Origin: DATGJX01 sp963830545
Lineage (GTDB): Bacteria > Vulcanimicrobiota > Vulcanimicrobiia > Vulcanimicrobiales > Vulcanimicrobiaceae
Direction of reading: 5' to 3'
NCBI GenBank assembly: GCA_963830545.1
Contig: CAWHMK010000001.1
Span: forward strand, 558,001-622,000
DNA length: 64,000 bases
Part shown: one piece after another, positions 39,135 through 48,646 of the stretch
Numbering within the stretch: position 1 is the stretch's first letter
Layout of the letters: every line of letters starts with the position of its first letter
Program-made: the position numbers and the translations under genes
The notes under the pieces: model-generated
The model's database searches: none
Told to the model about the DNA's origin: nothing
The model's input: the letters and a program-made list of their open reading frames with translations, nothing else

Positions 39135-40859
39135 CTAGACGTCGACGTTCATGAAGTTGTCGAACGGCGCGAGCGCACCCGGGTTGAAGTTCTTCACGTC
39201 TTTGTTGTACACCCAGAGCGCGGTCGTACCCATCAGCACGACCGTCGGAACGTCCTTGTTCAGCTGCTCCATGACGATGGCGTCGTCGGCCGTGCGCTGC
39301 GGCTGATCGTAATGGGTGTAGAGGTCGTGCATCGCTTTGTCGGCCACCGGATTGCACCAGTGGAGGTCGTTCTGGCCGTCCGGCGGGATTTGATCGCACG
39401 CGTAGATCGCCGACATGTCGCCGACCGCGTCGAGCCCCCACGAGAAGTAGGCGACGTCGAACTTTCCGCGATAGAGGATGCCGCCGTCCTGATACTGCGC
39501 GAACAGCAGCGTATTCAAGTAATGGCTCACCGTCAGATTTACGCCGATCTGCCGCCACGTTTCGCGCAGCTGTTCGATCAGCTGATCGTTTATCACCGTG
39601 CCTGTCGCCGTGGCGAAGTTCAGATCTAGTCGCACGCCGTCTTTTGCGCGGATCCCGTCGGCACCGCGTTTCCATCCCGCTTGGTCGAGGATCGCGTTGG
39701 CTTTGTTCACGTTGTAGGGAACCATCGCGATATTCGGATCCCAGAAGACCGAAACTCTTGGGGCCGGCTGCTCCTGGAGAATGCCGACGCCGTGGTACAG
39801 CTTGGTGAGAATCGACGGGCGATCGGTCGCGTAACGCAGCGCTTCACGCACGGCGGGGTCTTTCATCTTCGCGCTTTCGAGATTGAAATCGATGTGGCGG
39901 AAATAATAGCTCGGCTGCGCCCACGTGTTGAAAGTGGTCAGCGCCTGGAACTGGTCCAGCATGTTCTGCGGCGCTTGGTAAAACAGATCCAGCGATTTCG
40001 CCTGCATCTCGGTCAAGACGGTGTTCGCGTTCGGAATGATCTCGAAATCGATCTCGTGGAGTTTAGGAAGCCCGCGAAAGTAATTGGGGTTGGCCACCAT
40101 CACCACGCGCGTTCCGCGTTGCCAATCCTTGACCATGAACGGCCCGATGCCGACCGGCTTCGCATTGTACGAAACGTTGTTGAGGTTGGCGTATTGCGCC
40201 AGCAAATGCGCGGGAAGCAGACTCGGCTCCGCTCCGGCCGTCGAGAAGAACGTCTCCAGGAACGGCGAGTACGGTTTTTTCATGTGCAGGACGACGGTGT
40301 ACTTGTCCGGCTCGTCGATCGTGCCGATGCGATCGAATCCGGCGCGGCTGGTGACGTTGTTTGCGGGATTCAAGACGGCGTGCAAGCTGAAGACGACGTC
40401 GTCCGCGCTGAACGGCGCCCCATCGGACCACTTCACGCCCTTGCGCAGATGATAGGTGATCGTCAAGCCGTCTTTGCTGATGCCGCCGTTTTGCTGCGTC
40501 GGAATTTGCGCGATCAATTCGGGAATGGGTTTGCCTTGCCGGTCCCAGCGAACCAAGTATCCCATCGTCAGCGGTGCGATGATCAGCGAAACCGGCGTGT
40601 CCGTGGTCAGCAGCGGATTGAGATTTCCCACGTCCTCGCCGTCGGTGAGGCGAAGCACGTGCGGAATGGACCAGTCATTGCGGCGCACGGCCGACGTGTT
40701 AATCACGGGCGGAGTAACGGAGACGACGCTTGCGCCGCTGCCCGCTCCCATCACGCTCGTCGTAGTCGTCGTCGTTGTCGTCGTCGACTGACCGCCTTGT
40801 TTGGTGCACCCCGTGAGGACGAATGCTAACGCGAGAGCGGTTGCGAAAACTCTTTTCAT
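39135..40859 (-). CDS. Family-5 solute-binding lipoprotein C (intact)
   Basis: 574 residues, the only uninterrupted copy. The signal is MKRVFATALALAFVLTGC with Cys at 18. A run of nine Thr follows soon after, encoded by a triplet repeat. SBP motifs are GEDVGNLNPLLTTDT, HLRKGVKWSDGAPFSADDV and NLESAKMKDPAVREALRYA. It probably binds peptides or another amphipathic ligand at the inner or outer membrane surface. No permease or ATPase gene is near. Confidence 0.92.
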   Translation of the reverse strand: MKRVFATALALAFVLTGCTKQGGQSTTTTTTTTTSVMGAGSGASVVSVTPPVINTSAVRRNDWSIPHVLRLTDGEDVGNLNPLLTTDTPVSLIIAPLTMGYLVRWDRQGKPIPELIAQIPTQQNGGISKDGLTITYHLRKGVKWSDGAPFSADDVVFSLHAVLNPANNVTSRAGFDRIGTIDEPDKYTVVLHMKKPYSPFLETFFSTAGAEPSLLPAHLLAQYANLNNVSYNAKPVGIGPFMVKDWQRGTRVVMVANPNYFRGLPKLHEIDFEIIPNANTVLTEMQAKSLDLFYQAPQNMLDQFQALTTFNTWAQPSYYFRHIDFNLESAKMKDPAVREALRYATDRPSILTKLYHGVGILQEQPAPRVSVFWDPNIAMVPYNVNKANAILDQAGWKRGADGIRAKDGVRLDLNFATATGTVINDQLIEQLRETWRQIGVNLTVSHYLNTLLFAQYQDGGILYRGKFDVAYFSWGLDAVGDMSAIYACDQIPPDGQNDLHWCNPVADKAMHDLYTHYDQPQRTADDAIVMEQLNKDVPTVVLMGTTALWVYNKDVKNFNPGALAPFDNFMNVDV

Positions 40860-42576
40860 TTAGATCGAATACTCCCAGGGATCCCAGAATGGCGAAATCA
40901 CCGGGGAGGCGTCGAATCCTTTCAAGTCGGTGTTGTACACGTACGCCGTCTTGGCAAACGCGATGATGATCGTGGGAACGTCCTTGGCCATCTGCTGCTG
41001 GACGATCGCGTAATCGGCCTTGCGCCGATTTCTGTCGATCGTTTGCAGGGCGTCGTCCATCGCTGCGGTCGCGGCCGCGGTTGTCCCAGAACATGGTGTT
41101 CTGGCCGGCCGGGCCGAAGTCGTGCGCCGAATACAGCGAGCTGTCGTCCGGATCGGCCGAAGCGGACCAACCGTAAATCGCGGCGTCGTAGTGACCGCCT
41201 TCCAAAATGCCGCTCGCTCCGTTGGCGAACATCTCGGCCGTTGCGAAGTTTTTCACGTCCGCCTGCACGCCGACGTCGTGCCATTGACGCTGCACGAGCG
41301 TTTGAACCGCGCGGCCGGTGGTCGACTCCGTCTGTGTACTCAGGTCGAATTCGAGCTTCCGGCCGTTCTTCACGCGGATGCCTTCCGGACCGGTTTTCCA
41401 ACCGTCCGCGTCGAGAATTTGTCTCGCCTTCACCGGATCGAACGGGTGCTTTTCGAAGTCATTCGTGTACGCCCATGAAAGAACCGGGGATTGATCCGTT
41501 TGCGCCGGTACCGCGGAACCGTGCATAATTTTGCCGATGATCTCGCTGCGGCTCGTCGCATAGGCCAACGCCAATCGCACGTTGCGATCGCTCAGAATCG
41601 GATTGCGTAAATTGAAATCGATGTGGTCGAACGAATACGAGTCGACCCGGATCGCGATTAGCCCGTTTTTGGGGTCTGCGGCGAGTGCCTGGTACCGCGG
41701 CCAGTTCAGGCCGGTGCCGCGCGCGATCATGTCGATTGCGTGCGTCTGGAACTGCGTTTCCATCGTGTTCTCGTCCGGCATGATCTTGAACACGACTTCG
41801 TTGAGTTTCGGCTTGCCGAGAAAGTAGTTCGGATTGGCTTCCATCCGCACTTCCGTGCCCCGCTGCCACTCGATGACTTTGAACGGCCCGCTGCCGATGG
41901 GCATCGCGTTGTACGGCGCGTTGTTGACCGAACCGCTTTCGTTGTACTTTTCGAGCAGATGCTCGGGAAGAATCGGCGCGTTCCCGTTCACGCCCCAAAG
42001 CTGCTGCAGATACGGCGCGTAAAGCTTCTTCATGTGAACGACGGCGACATACGGATCGCTGCAGTCGATGTCTTTGATGTCCTTGTAGCCGTCGGTCGTC
42101 GAGATGTTCGTCTTGGGGTTCATGACGACTTGCCAAGTGAATTTCAGGTCCGCGCACGTTAGCGGCCGACCGTCCTGCCATTTGACGTCGCGGCGCAGTT
42201 TGTACTTCAGAGTCAAGCCGTCTTTGCTGACGTCGCCGTTGGCAACCGTCGGCACTTCGATGAGGGCGTCGGGCACAGGCTGCGCCTTGGCGTTGTAGCG
42301 CACCGCGTACGAATAGATGAACATGGAAAGATCGCCGGTCGTCGCAGACGCGTCCACGACGGGATTCAGGGATTTGATGTCCTGATTTTCCGCATATCGC
42401 AGAACGCCGGGCCGGGTCCAGGCGTTGCCGCCGGACGCCGCGCCCGGCGCGCCTTGCTTCGTACACGATGCCAAGAACAGGGCCGCCGCAATCGCCGCCC
42501 CGCATTTTTGCGAAAGATTCAGTGCCGGTCTCCTCTCGCGGTGCTTTTCCGGCGCTATTAGCAGCCGAAGGCGCAT
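40860..42576 (-). CDS. Family-5 solute-binding lipoprotein D, frame broken at 41074-41078
   Basis: An SBP_bac_5 protein with NQDIKSLNPVVDASAT and KLRRDVKWQDGRPLTCADL. The lipobox is ALFLASC. ATG 42576 would give an unusually long, charged n-region. CTG 42522, just after AGGAGACCGGCA, would give a standard 19-residue signal (NLSQKCGAAIAAALFLASC). The C-terminal frame changes after MFWDNR. Removing one C of GCCGC at 41074-41078 (+ strand) restores AATAAMDDALQTIDRN. It directly abuts copy C and lies 14 bases after the tolC stop. Confidence 0.85.
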
Positions 42577-42590
42577 ACCCTGCGAGAAGG

Positions 42591-44024
42591 TTACGGCGTC
42601 GGGTTTATCGAGCTTTCCCCGAGCGCGAAGATATACGTCTGCTCCGCCTGTCGCAGGTTGTACACCGCGGTCAACTGGTCGCTTTGCGCGGTGGTCAGCT
42701 GCACTTGCGCATTGAGCAGCAGCGGAAGGGTGGTGACGCCGGCGCGGTACTGTGCCTGCGTCGCACTGAGCACCGTCTGCGCCTGGTTCAGCTCCGCTTG
42801 CGTTTCGGCGACTTGTCCCTGCGCGGAAACGAGCCCCACCAATGCCTGACGCACCGCGAGTTCGACGCCCAGGCGCGTCTGAGTCGACTGCGACTGCGCG
42901 AGATCGAGCTGCGCTTGCGCCTGCTCGATCTGAGCTCGCGTCACGCCTTGATCGAAGATCGGGATCGCGAGCGAAAATCCGACCGAGCTTCCCGGGACGA
43001 AATTCGTGCCCTGCGGAGTCGTCGAATTCGTTCCGTACGTCGCAGTGCCGCTGAGCGAGGGATAATATCCGGCGCGTTGGACTTGAACGTTGTACTGCTG
43101 CGCCATCACGGTTTCTTCCGCAGCGAGATAATCCGGACGTAACGCGAGCGCGCGCGCGACCGATTGCTGGTACGGCAGCGCCGTGACGAGCGACTGCGTG
43201 GGATTAGCGGGCGTGTCGTTGACCGGCGCGACCGCAATGTCCGCATCCAGCCCGAGTTGATTGGCAAATGCAGCAAGTGCGGATACCGCGTTTCCTTGTG
43301 CGCGAACCGACGCGACGCGTGCCTGCGCCACAGGTACGGCCGCGGTTGCGACGTCCACTCGCGATGCAACCCCCGCCCGCAACTGCGCCAACACGAGATT
43401 CTCCTGAACCTCGTTCTGCCGAACGACTTGCTGCGCGAGGGTTGCAGCCGTTCGATCCGCCAGCGCAGTGTAATACGCTTGCGCAACGTTGAACGAGAGC
43501 GTCTCGAGATCGCGCTGATACGTTTCCGCTCCCGCCACGGCGCTCGCTTTCGCCTGATGAATTTGCGCGATGAACTTGCCGCCGTCGTATATCAGCTGCC
43601 GAAGCGTGGCGTTCAGGCCCCGAGTGGTGCCGCTGAAGCCGCCCTGCACGAAGCTGCCGTTGCTGCTGGTGACCGAGCCGCGATTGGAATGCGTTTGGGT
43701 AGCGCTCGCGCTGATATTCGGAAATACCGCCGTACGCGCGAGCCGGACCGGAATTTGCGTCAGCTCGTAGTTGGCGCGCGCAGCCGCGAGCACCGGTGAT
43801 TTTTCCGCAGCGATTGCAATCGCTTGCTGCAGCGTAACCGACTGCGGCACGTCGCTCTGCGCGCGGGTCTGCGTCACGCTGGGCGGAAGCGTCGGAATCG
43901 GAGCCGGCGTCACGATCGGCACCGCAGCCCGCTTCGGCTGAGCCGGCGCGGCAAGCGGAAAGAGCGCGGCGAGCATCAGCGCGCCGGTCAGAGAGGCGAG
44001 AAGTTTTTGCACGCTAGCGCCCAC
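42591..44024 (-). CDS. TolC-family outer-membrane efflux protein
   Basis: About 477 residues. A signal peptide (LLASLTGALMLAALFPLAAPA) is followed by a Pro-rich stretch. Two OEP repeats follow, with long coiled-coil segments rich in Ala and Gln (for example QIEQAQAQLDLAQSQS and AELNQAQTVLSATQAQY). It forms the trimeric duct of a tripartite exporter. The start is GTG 44024 (GGGAG close upstream) or GTG 44012; both fall at the adaptor stop. Confidence 0.92.
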   Translation of the reverse strand: MGASVQKLLASLTGALMLAALFPLAAPAQPKRAAVPIVTPAPIPTLPPSVTQTRAQSDVPQSVTLQQAIAIAAEKSPVLAAARANYELTQIPVRLARTAVFPNISASATQTHSNRGSVTSSNGSFVQGGFSGTTRGLNATLRQLIYDGGKFIAQIHQAKASAVAGAETYQRDLETLSFNVAQAYYTALADRTAATLAQQVVRQNEVQENLVLAQLRAGVASRVDVATAAVPVAQARVASVRAQGNAVSALAAFANQLGLDADIAVAPVNDTPANPTQSLVTALPYQQSVARALALRPDYLAAEETVMAQQYNVQVQRAGYYPSLSGTATYGTNSTTPQGTNFVPGSSVGFSLAIPIFDQGVTRAQIEQAQAQLDLAQSQSTQTRLGVELAVRQALVGLVSAQGQVAETQAELNQAQTVLSATQAQYRAGVTTLPLLLNAQVQLTTAQSDQLTAVYNLRQAEQTYIFALGESSINPTP

Positions 44025-45249
44025 GCGCTCCCGCCACGGCCACGAGGCTTCCGTTTTGAAGTGCATCGGGACGCGTCGTAATAACGAGCGTGCCCGGGCC
44101 GATGCGCGGACTGTTCACTTCACTGAGCGTGTCCGTCTGCAAGCCGACTTGTACGGGCACTTCTTGAGCCTTGTGATCGGGGCCGATGATGAAGACGTTC
44201 GAACCTTGATCCGTTTGCGCCACAGCCTGACGCGGAACGACGATGGCATTGTCGTGGCGTGCCTTCTCGATTGTGACGCTGACCAGCATGCCGCCGCGCA
44301 GCGATGCGTCGGGATTCGGCTGCTGGATGCGCGCTTGATACGACAGCGTACCTTGCGTCGGCACCGCGTTGACCGTCGAAATCGTCCCTGCGAACGTGCG
44401 TCCGCCGAGTTGCGATGCGTTGAACGTTACGCGCGTACCGGCGTGAACGAACTGCAGATCGGTATCCGGCACGTTCACGTTCACCCAGACGTTGTTGATT
44501 CGGTCTACGCGCAAAACGGCATTCCCGGGCTGCGCCATCGCTCCGGGGTCCATCAGGCGCGCCGTCACGACGCCGTCGAACGGAGCATAAAGGGCGGTCT
44601 GCCCGATCTCCGTGCGCAGCACGTTCGCCTGTTCTTCCGCGACACGAACCGCACCCTGCGCAGCCGCGGCGTTCGAGCTCTGAATTCCGGTGTTGCCTTG
44701 ATTGGCGATTGCAGTGTTGTACTGCGTCTGCGCGGCAATGTATTGCGCGCGCGACTGCTCCAGAGCCGACTGGGAAACGTAGCCTTGTTTGAACAACTGT
44801 TGGTTCTGATTGTACGTGAGCTGCGCGTTCGCGAGCGCCGCCTTTGCGGAGGCGACCGCCTGCGTCGTCTGCTGCTGCGTTATCGGAACGTTCAGAGCGG
44901 AGGATTGGGCTTGCGAGGACGCCTGCCCGATCTGAGCTTGCGTTTGAGCGAGCTGCGCGCGCAGCGTCGAATCGTCGATCTTCGCGAGCAGCTGGCCCGC
45001 GCTCACGCGATCGCCTTGATTGACGTAAATCGCTGCAATCGGCCCGGACTGCTGGAACGAAAGCGTGGACTCTTCGAGCGGCGCGACCTGCCCGTCCAGC
45101 GTCAGGTACGTGGCGATGTCGTGCCGCTGCGCTTGCGCGGCTTCCACATCCAACGCTACGGGGCCGCGCTGCTGCGCCTGCTTGGCGCATCCGCCGAGGG
45201 CTAGGCTTGCCGCGAGCATACCCGCAACTGCCAAGCGATGATACTGCAT
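44014..45249 (-). CDS. Periplasmic adaptor lipoprotein of RND type (AcrA/MexA-like)
   Basis: 411 residues. Lipoprotein signal ending LALGGC. Barrel-sandwich half-motifs GPIAAIYVNQGDRVSAGQLL and ALYAPFDGVVTARL flank a long Gln/Ala coiled-coil hairpin, and PGAMAQPGNAVLRVD follows. AAGGAG lies 4 bases upstream of ATG 45249, which fixes the start against 45360. First gene of the operon with tolC and the four SBPs. No inner-membrane pump is encoded here, so the adaptor must work with a transporter elsewhere or in an unusual assembly. Confidence 0.92.
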   Translation of the reverse strand: MQYHRLAVAGMLAASLALGGCAKQAQQRGPVALDVEAAQAQRHDIATYLTLDGQVAPLEESTLSFQQSGPIAAIYVNQGDRVSAGQLLAKIDDSTLRAQLAQTQAQIGQASSQAQSSALNVPITQQQTTQAVASAKAALANAQLTYNQNQQLFKQGYVSQSALEQSRAQYIAAQTQYNTAIANQGNTGIQSSNAAAAQGAVRVAEEQANVLRTEIGQTALYAPFDGVVTARLMDPGAMAQPGNAVLRVDRINNVWVNVNVPDTDLQFVHAGTRVTFNASQLGGRTFAGTISTVNAVPTQGTLSYQARIQQPNPDASLRGGMLVSVTIEKARHDNAIVVPRQAVAQTDQGSNVFIIGPDHKAQEVPVQVGLQTDTLSEVNSPRIGPGTLVITTRPDALQNGSLVAVAGARGR

Positions 45250-45441
45250 TCCGCTCCTTCTCAAACTCGAAAAAACTAGGCGCTCTTCGCCCTTACTACG
45301 CCGGACGTGCTGTTTTTGATTCATCATCAGGCGAACGCGGTTCCCTTTATACTCCATCAACCTTAAAAAACCCCGATTCCGCCGAAGGCTTCATCCGAGG
45401 CGCGGGGGAGCGCGCGCCCCGGCGTTGTATTGTGACGGAGC

Positions 45442-45837
45442 ATGCGTGCGAAACTCGACATCGGGCGTACCTTCAGCAGACAAAGCCGCGTCGAAGAATG
45501 GATGACCGCCGAAAAGGCCGGCAACAAAGGTGTCGACGTGCTGTCCACGCCCATGCTCATTCAGCTCATCGAAGACGCAGCGATTGCGTGCATCGCACCG
45601 GTGCTAGAGGAAGGGCAGCTCACGCTCGGGACGCACATCGATCTCGAACATCATCGTCCCGTACCTGTCGGATTCATCGTTCGCACCGAGGTTGAGGTCG
45701 TGCTCGTAGACGGTCCGCGCATCAGTTTTGCGGTACAAGTCTTCGACGAGCAAGAGGCCGTCGCCGAGGGAACGCACGAGCGCTACATTATGGAGCGCGC
45801 AAAATTCCTCGCAAAGCTTGAAGAGAGTCTCACTTAA
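45442..45837 (+). CDS. Hotdog-fold thioesterase, fluoroacetyl-CoA thioesterase-like
   Basis: 131 residues. The pattern MLIQLIEDAAIACIAPVLEEGQ, then GTHIDLEHHRPVPVGFIV, matches the FlK-like thioesterase family, with conserved Glu and His in the usual places. It probably hydrolyses a small acyl-CoA. ACGGAGC lies just upstream of ATG 45442. Confidence 0.82.
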   Translation: MRAKLDIGRTFSRQSRVEEWMTAEKAGNKGVDVLSTPMLIQLIEDAAIACIAPVLEEGQLTLGTHIDLEHHRPVPVGFIVRTEVEVVLVDGPRISFAVQVFDEQEAVAEGTHERYIMERAKFLAKLEESLT

Positions 45838-46009
45838 CGCTACCTTTATAGTCGAGCGGCAACGCCCGCCTGGGCTATGCTGCAGGGGGGGCAACCCGGT
45901 CCCCGAAGGATTAACTCAGCTTGCTTAGGGGTATTTGCTCATCGACGCTTGGTTTGTCGAGGCTTAGCCCTGGTGAGCCAAGGATTCATTCTAGTGAGGA
46001 GGATAACTC
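45838..46009 (+). other. Long structured leader of the 46010 outer-membrane gene
   Basis: This 172-bp gap holds several potential hairpins: ggggggcaacccggtcccc, then tcgacgcttggtttgtcga (45940-45960 region), then ggcttagcc/ggtgagcc. It ends in a strong AGGAGG eight bases before the TTG start of 46010. No T-run terminator is seen before the gene. It could be a stabilising leader or a regulatory RNA. I tried to fit c-di-GMP and c-di-AMP riboswitch patterns and could not. Confidence 0.35.
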
Positions 46010-47511
46010 TTGAAACGACTGAGCACCGGAGTCCTGGCCGTGCTGATGACAGCCGGCCTCGGACTTAGCGCGGTGGCAGCTCCGCTCAGTGCATCGCATG
46101 GCAACATTGGACCCAACGCGATCGCACAAGCGACGGCTTCACCGTCTCCGGCAGCAAGCGCACCGGCGTCGCCCGCAGCATCAACTGCGCCGGCGGCTAC
46201 GCCGATGTCGTCACCTGCCCCGGCGGCAACAGCGGCGCCCAGCCCGGCTGCACCTGCAGCTCCTGCGGTCCCGCCGGCGAACTTCGGTTCCCCGCCGTCC
46301 GGACAAATCCCGATCCTCTTCAACGACCATCACGTGTATGCCAAGCCGGACGAACTCAAGCAGGGCCGCGTCCTTGCGGCGCTCGTCCGCGGCGGCACGA
46401 TCCTGATTCCGCTGCGCTCGATGTTCGAACAAATGGGCGCGACGGTTTCTTACGATCCCGGCACCAAGACGGTCGATGTGACCAAGTCCGGCGCCGACGT
46501 GAAAGTCACGGTCGGCAAGCCCGAGGTCGTCATCAACGGTGAAACGCGTCCGCTGGACGTGCCGCCGGAGATGTACCAAGGCCACGTCGTCGTGCCGGTC
46601 CGCGTCATTTCCGAAGGAATGGGCGCATACGTCCAGTGGGTTCCGGATCGCCGTTTGGTGGTCGTCCGCTACGTAACGCCGACGCCGCCTCCGCCGCCGG
46701 CCAGCGCGCCTCCGGCCGCAGCGCCGCCGACGCCGTCGCCGACCCCGGTTCCGACACCCTCCGTCACGGCGTTCGTCGCCGGTGACTACGTCATCTCACC
46801 GAAGGTCTACAACGAATTCAGCCCGGGCAACACCGGCTCGAATTCGAACGGTGGATTCTCCTATCGCATTCACGGCGCGTGGGAGTTCAGCACCATCGGC
46901 CTGCCGTGGATGATCGAAGGCGACTACCGTCAGACCAACTATCCGCACAATCAAGGCGTCGCGACGACTCCTGCCAATCAAGGGCAGCTCTGCGACGGTA
47001 TTGCCGGCCACGCCGCTCCGGGCGACCCGGGCTGCGTAACCGCGATCGGCGGACAGTTCCAGACGTTCGTTCCGGCCTTCACCGCACGCGACTACGACCT
47101 CGACGCGCATCTGGGCCTCAAGGTTCTGGATCCGCGGATCTACATCGGCGTCGGATACATGTGGCGCTCGAGCAACTACGGTTATCCGCGTCTGAGCAAC
47201 GTCGGCTTCGGCCTCGAGAAGCTGCCCGACCTCGATCAGAACGGCTTCACTGGTACGGCAGCGCGTACTACTACCCGAACATCAAGGGTACGTACACGGG
47301 CTGCATCACGCTCGGCTGCACGACCCCGACGGGCAACACCCTGTCGTACAACGTCCTGAAGTACGACATCGGCGGCGCCTTCACGTTCGGCTCGAACGTG
47401 CCGGTCTACATCGAGTTCGGCTTCTTGGGTGACAAGGGCACGGGCAAGACCAATGCCCCGGCCGACTTCACCCACAGCGGTCCGTACGTCGGTCTCGGCC
47501 TGAAGTTCTAG
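46010..47511 (+). CDS. Exported protein: copper-amine-oxidase N-domain plus outer-membrane beta-barrel, frame broken at 47249-47251
   Basis: About 500 residues from a TTG start with a strong AGGAGG. A signal peptide (to about residue 25) is followed by a long Ala/Pro/Ser linker. A Cu_amine_oxidN1-type domain follows (LIPLRSMFEQMGATVSYDPG, then VVVPVRVISEGMGAYVQW). After a second Pro-rich linker comes a beta-rich C-terminal part ending VGLGLKF, typical of outer-membrane barrels. The frame slips after LDQNGF. Adding one base at ACT 47249-47251 (restoring AGCT) gives NGFSWYGSAYYYPN. The long leader and terminator suggest high expression. Possibly a cell-envelope or wall-tethering protein. Confidence 0.82.
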
Positions 47512-47553
47512 TCTCTCAAGCCGCGCATCACGCCGGCAAGAGTCTCGAACGCG

Positions 47554-47589
47554 AAGAGCCTCGCATCACTGCGAGGCTCTTCTTTTTTT
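47554..47589 (+). terminator. Intrinsic terminator of the 46010 gene
   Basis: AAGAGCCTCGC (47554-47564) pairs with GCGAGGCTCTT (47571-47581) around a 6-base loop and is followed by a run of T to 47589. It lies 42 bases after the stop. Confidence 0.93.
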
Positions 47590-47654
47590 GTCATCGTGAG
47601 CCGGGCTTTGTCATCGTGAGCTTGTCGAACGACCCCGAGCCCGTCGAGGGGCCG
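47589..47654. repeat. Intergenic dispersed repeat, copy 2
   Basis: Same build as 29822-29886: tgtcatcgtgag twice (47589-47600 and 47609-47620), then tgtcgaacgaccccgagccc and gtcgaggggccg. It abuts the terminator and lies between two convergent genes. Confidence 0.8.
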
Positions 47655-47665
47655 CGGATTAGCGG

Positions 47666-48568
47666 TTACGGTCTGCGCGAAGGCGTAGCTGTCGGCGAGG
47701 GTGTCGGGCTGGGCGAAGGCGAGGCCGAAGCGCTTGGCGACGTCGAGGCTGACGGCGACGTGACGGAAGACGGAGTCGAAGACGCGGACGGCGATGCGCT
47801 CGTCGAGGGCAACGGCGAAGGCGAAAGCGACCCGGTCGGAACCGGCGAAGGTGACGGGCTAGGCGTCAGGCACGGAACCGGCAGAATGTCCACTTTCGGC
47901 TGGCCGGGCACGGGCGTCGGCGTTGCGGTCGGCGTCGGCGCGGGCGTCACGGAAGCCATTGGACTCGGCGATTCGGATGCTGCCGGAGACGATGCGAGTT
48001 CGAGCGACGCGCACGCGACGGGCGTCGCAAAATAATGCTCGGTGAATCCAATACCGATATCTTTCTTCAGCGCCTTCCCGAAATAGCTCGCCGGCCACTT
48101 CCGGATGACGATGTTTGCGTACGTCCAGGCCTTTTGCTGGCCTTCGGGCGTCCACACTTTGCGGTACAGTTGAAACGCGAGAAAATACGATCGCGCGAGC
48201 TGGGGATCGTTGGGATATTTTTTCCCCCACGCCTGCAGCGCTTCGTCTGCGAAAGAAACGGCGGAGATCAGATGCGGGTCCGTCGTGTACGCGCCGGCGC
48301 GAATGGCGTTGTCGTGAAATGTGTTGTTGATTCCGAGATAGCTCATTTTCATGCGGCCGAAGTATTCGTCGCCCGGCGCGGCTTCCTTGAGCACCTCGAG
48401 TATGTGCTGCTGCCACTTGGAAAGCTTCGGAGCCTGCTTACTCGTGCTGCCCTGCTTCGGATCGCTCTTCTTCGTTTGGCGCGGCGCGGGCGCAGCCGCA
48501 ACCGAACCGGCGAAAGCGAGCGCAACCGCAGCCGCGGAAATAGACGTGAACGCGCGTTTCAACGACAA
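47666..48568 (-). CDS. Exported protein of unknown family, copy 1, with Ser/Pro-rich tail
   Basis: 300 residues. A signal peptide (AAAVALAFAGSVAAA) and a basic linker lead into a helical domain with GDEYFGRMKMSYLGINNTFHD. A Ser/Pro/Thr low-complexity tail occupies about the last 110 residues. The same core motif occurs in the neighbour at 48647 (ADEYFGRLKMSILGIRNQLHD, minus one base of spacing), so these are paralogues. The tail may span the wall or be glycosylated. Function unknown. Confidence 0.75.
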   Translation of the reverse strand: MSLKRAFTSISAAAVALAFAGSVAAAPAPRQTKKSDPKQGSTSKQAPKLSKWQQHILEVLKEAAPGDEYFGRMKMSYLGINNTFHDNAIRAGAYTTDPHLISAVSFADEALQAWGKKYPNDPQLARSYFLAFQLYRKVWTPEGQQKAWTYANIVIRKWPASYFGKALKKDIGIGFTEHYFATPVACASLELASSPAASESPSPMASVTPAPTPTATPTPVPGQPKVDILPVPCLTPSPSPSPVPTGSLSPSPLPSTSASPSASSTPSSVTSPSASTSPSASASPSPSPTPSPTATPSRRP

Positions 48569-48646
48569 CCCTTTCTCTGGCGGAAACGTAACCCTATTAC
48601 GGAGAGAAAACGTTCTTCACGCCCGAGGGGTTCGGTTACTTCCGGT

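Noticed and set aside
2223..41078. GCGGCCGC (NotI site) as the cause of frame breaks in mutS and SBP D
   Set aside because: The same 8-mer occurs inside intact miaB and at the end of plsY, so the octamer itself does not predict breaks.
45838..46009. c-di-GMP or c-di-AMP riboswitch
   Set aside because: Runs such as ggggggcaaccc and ccccgaagg look suggestive, but the conserved cores and their order do not match.
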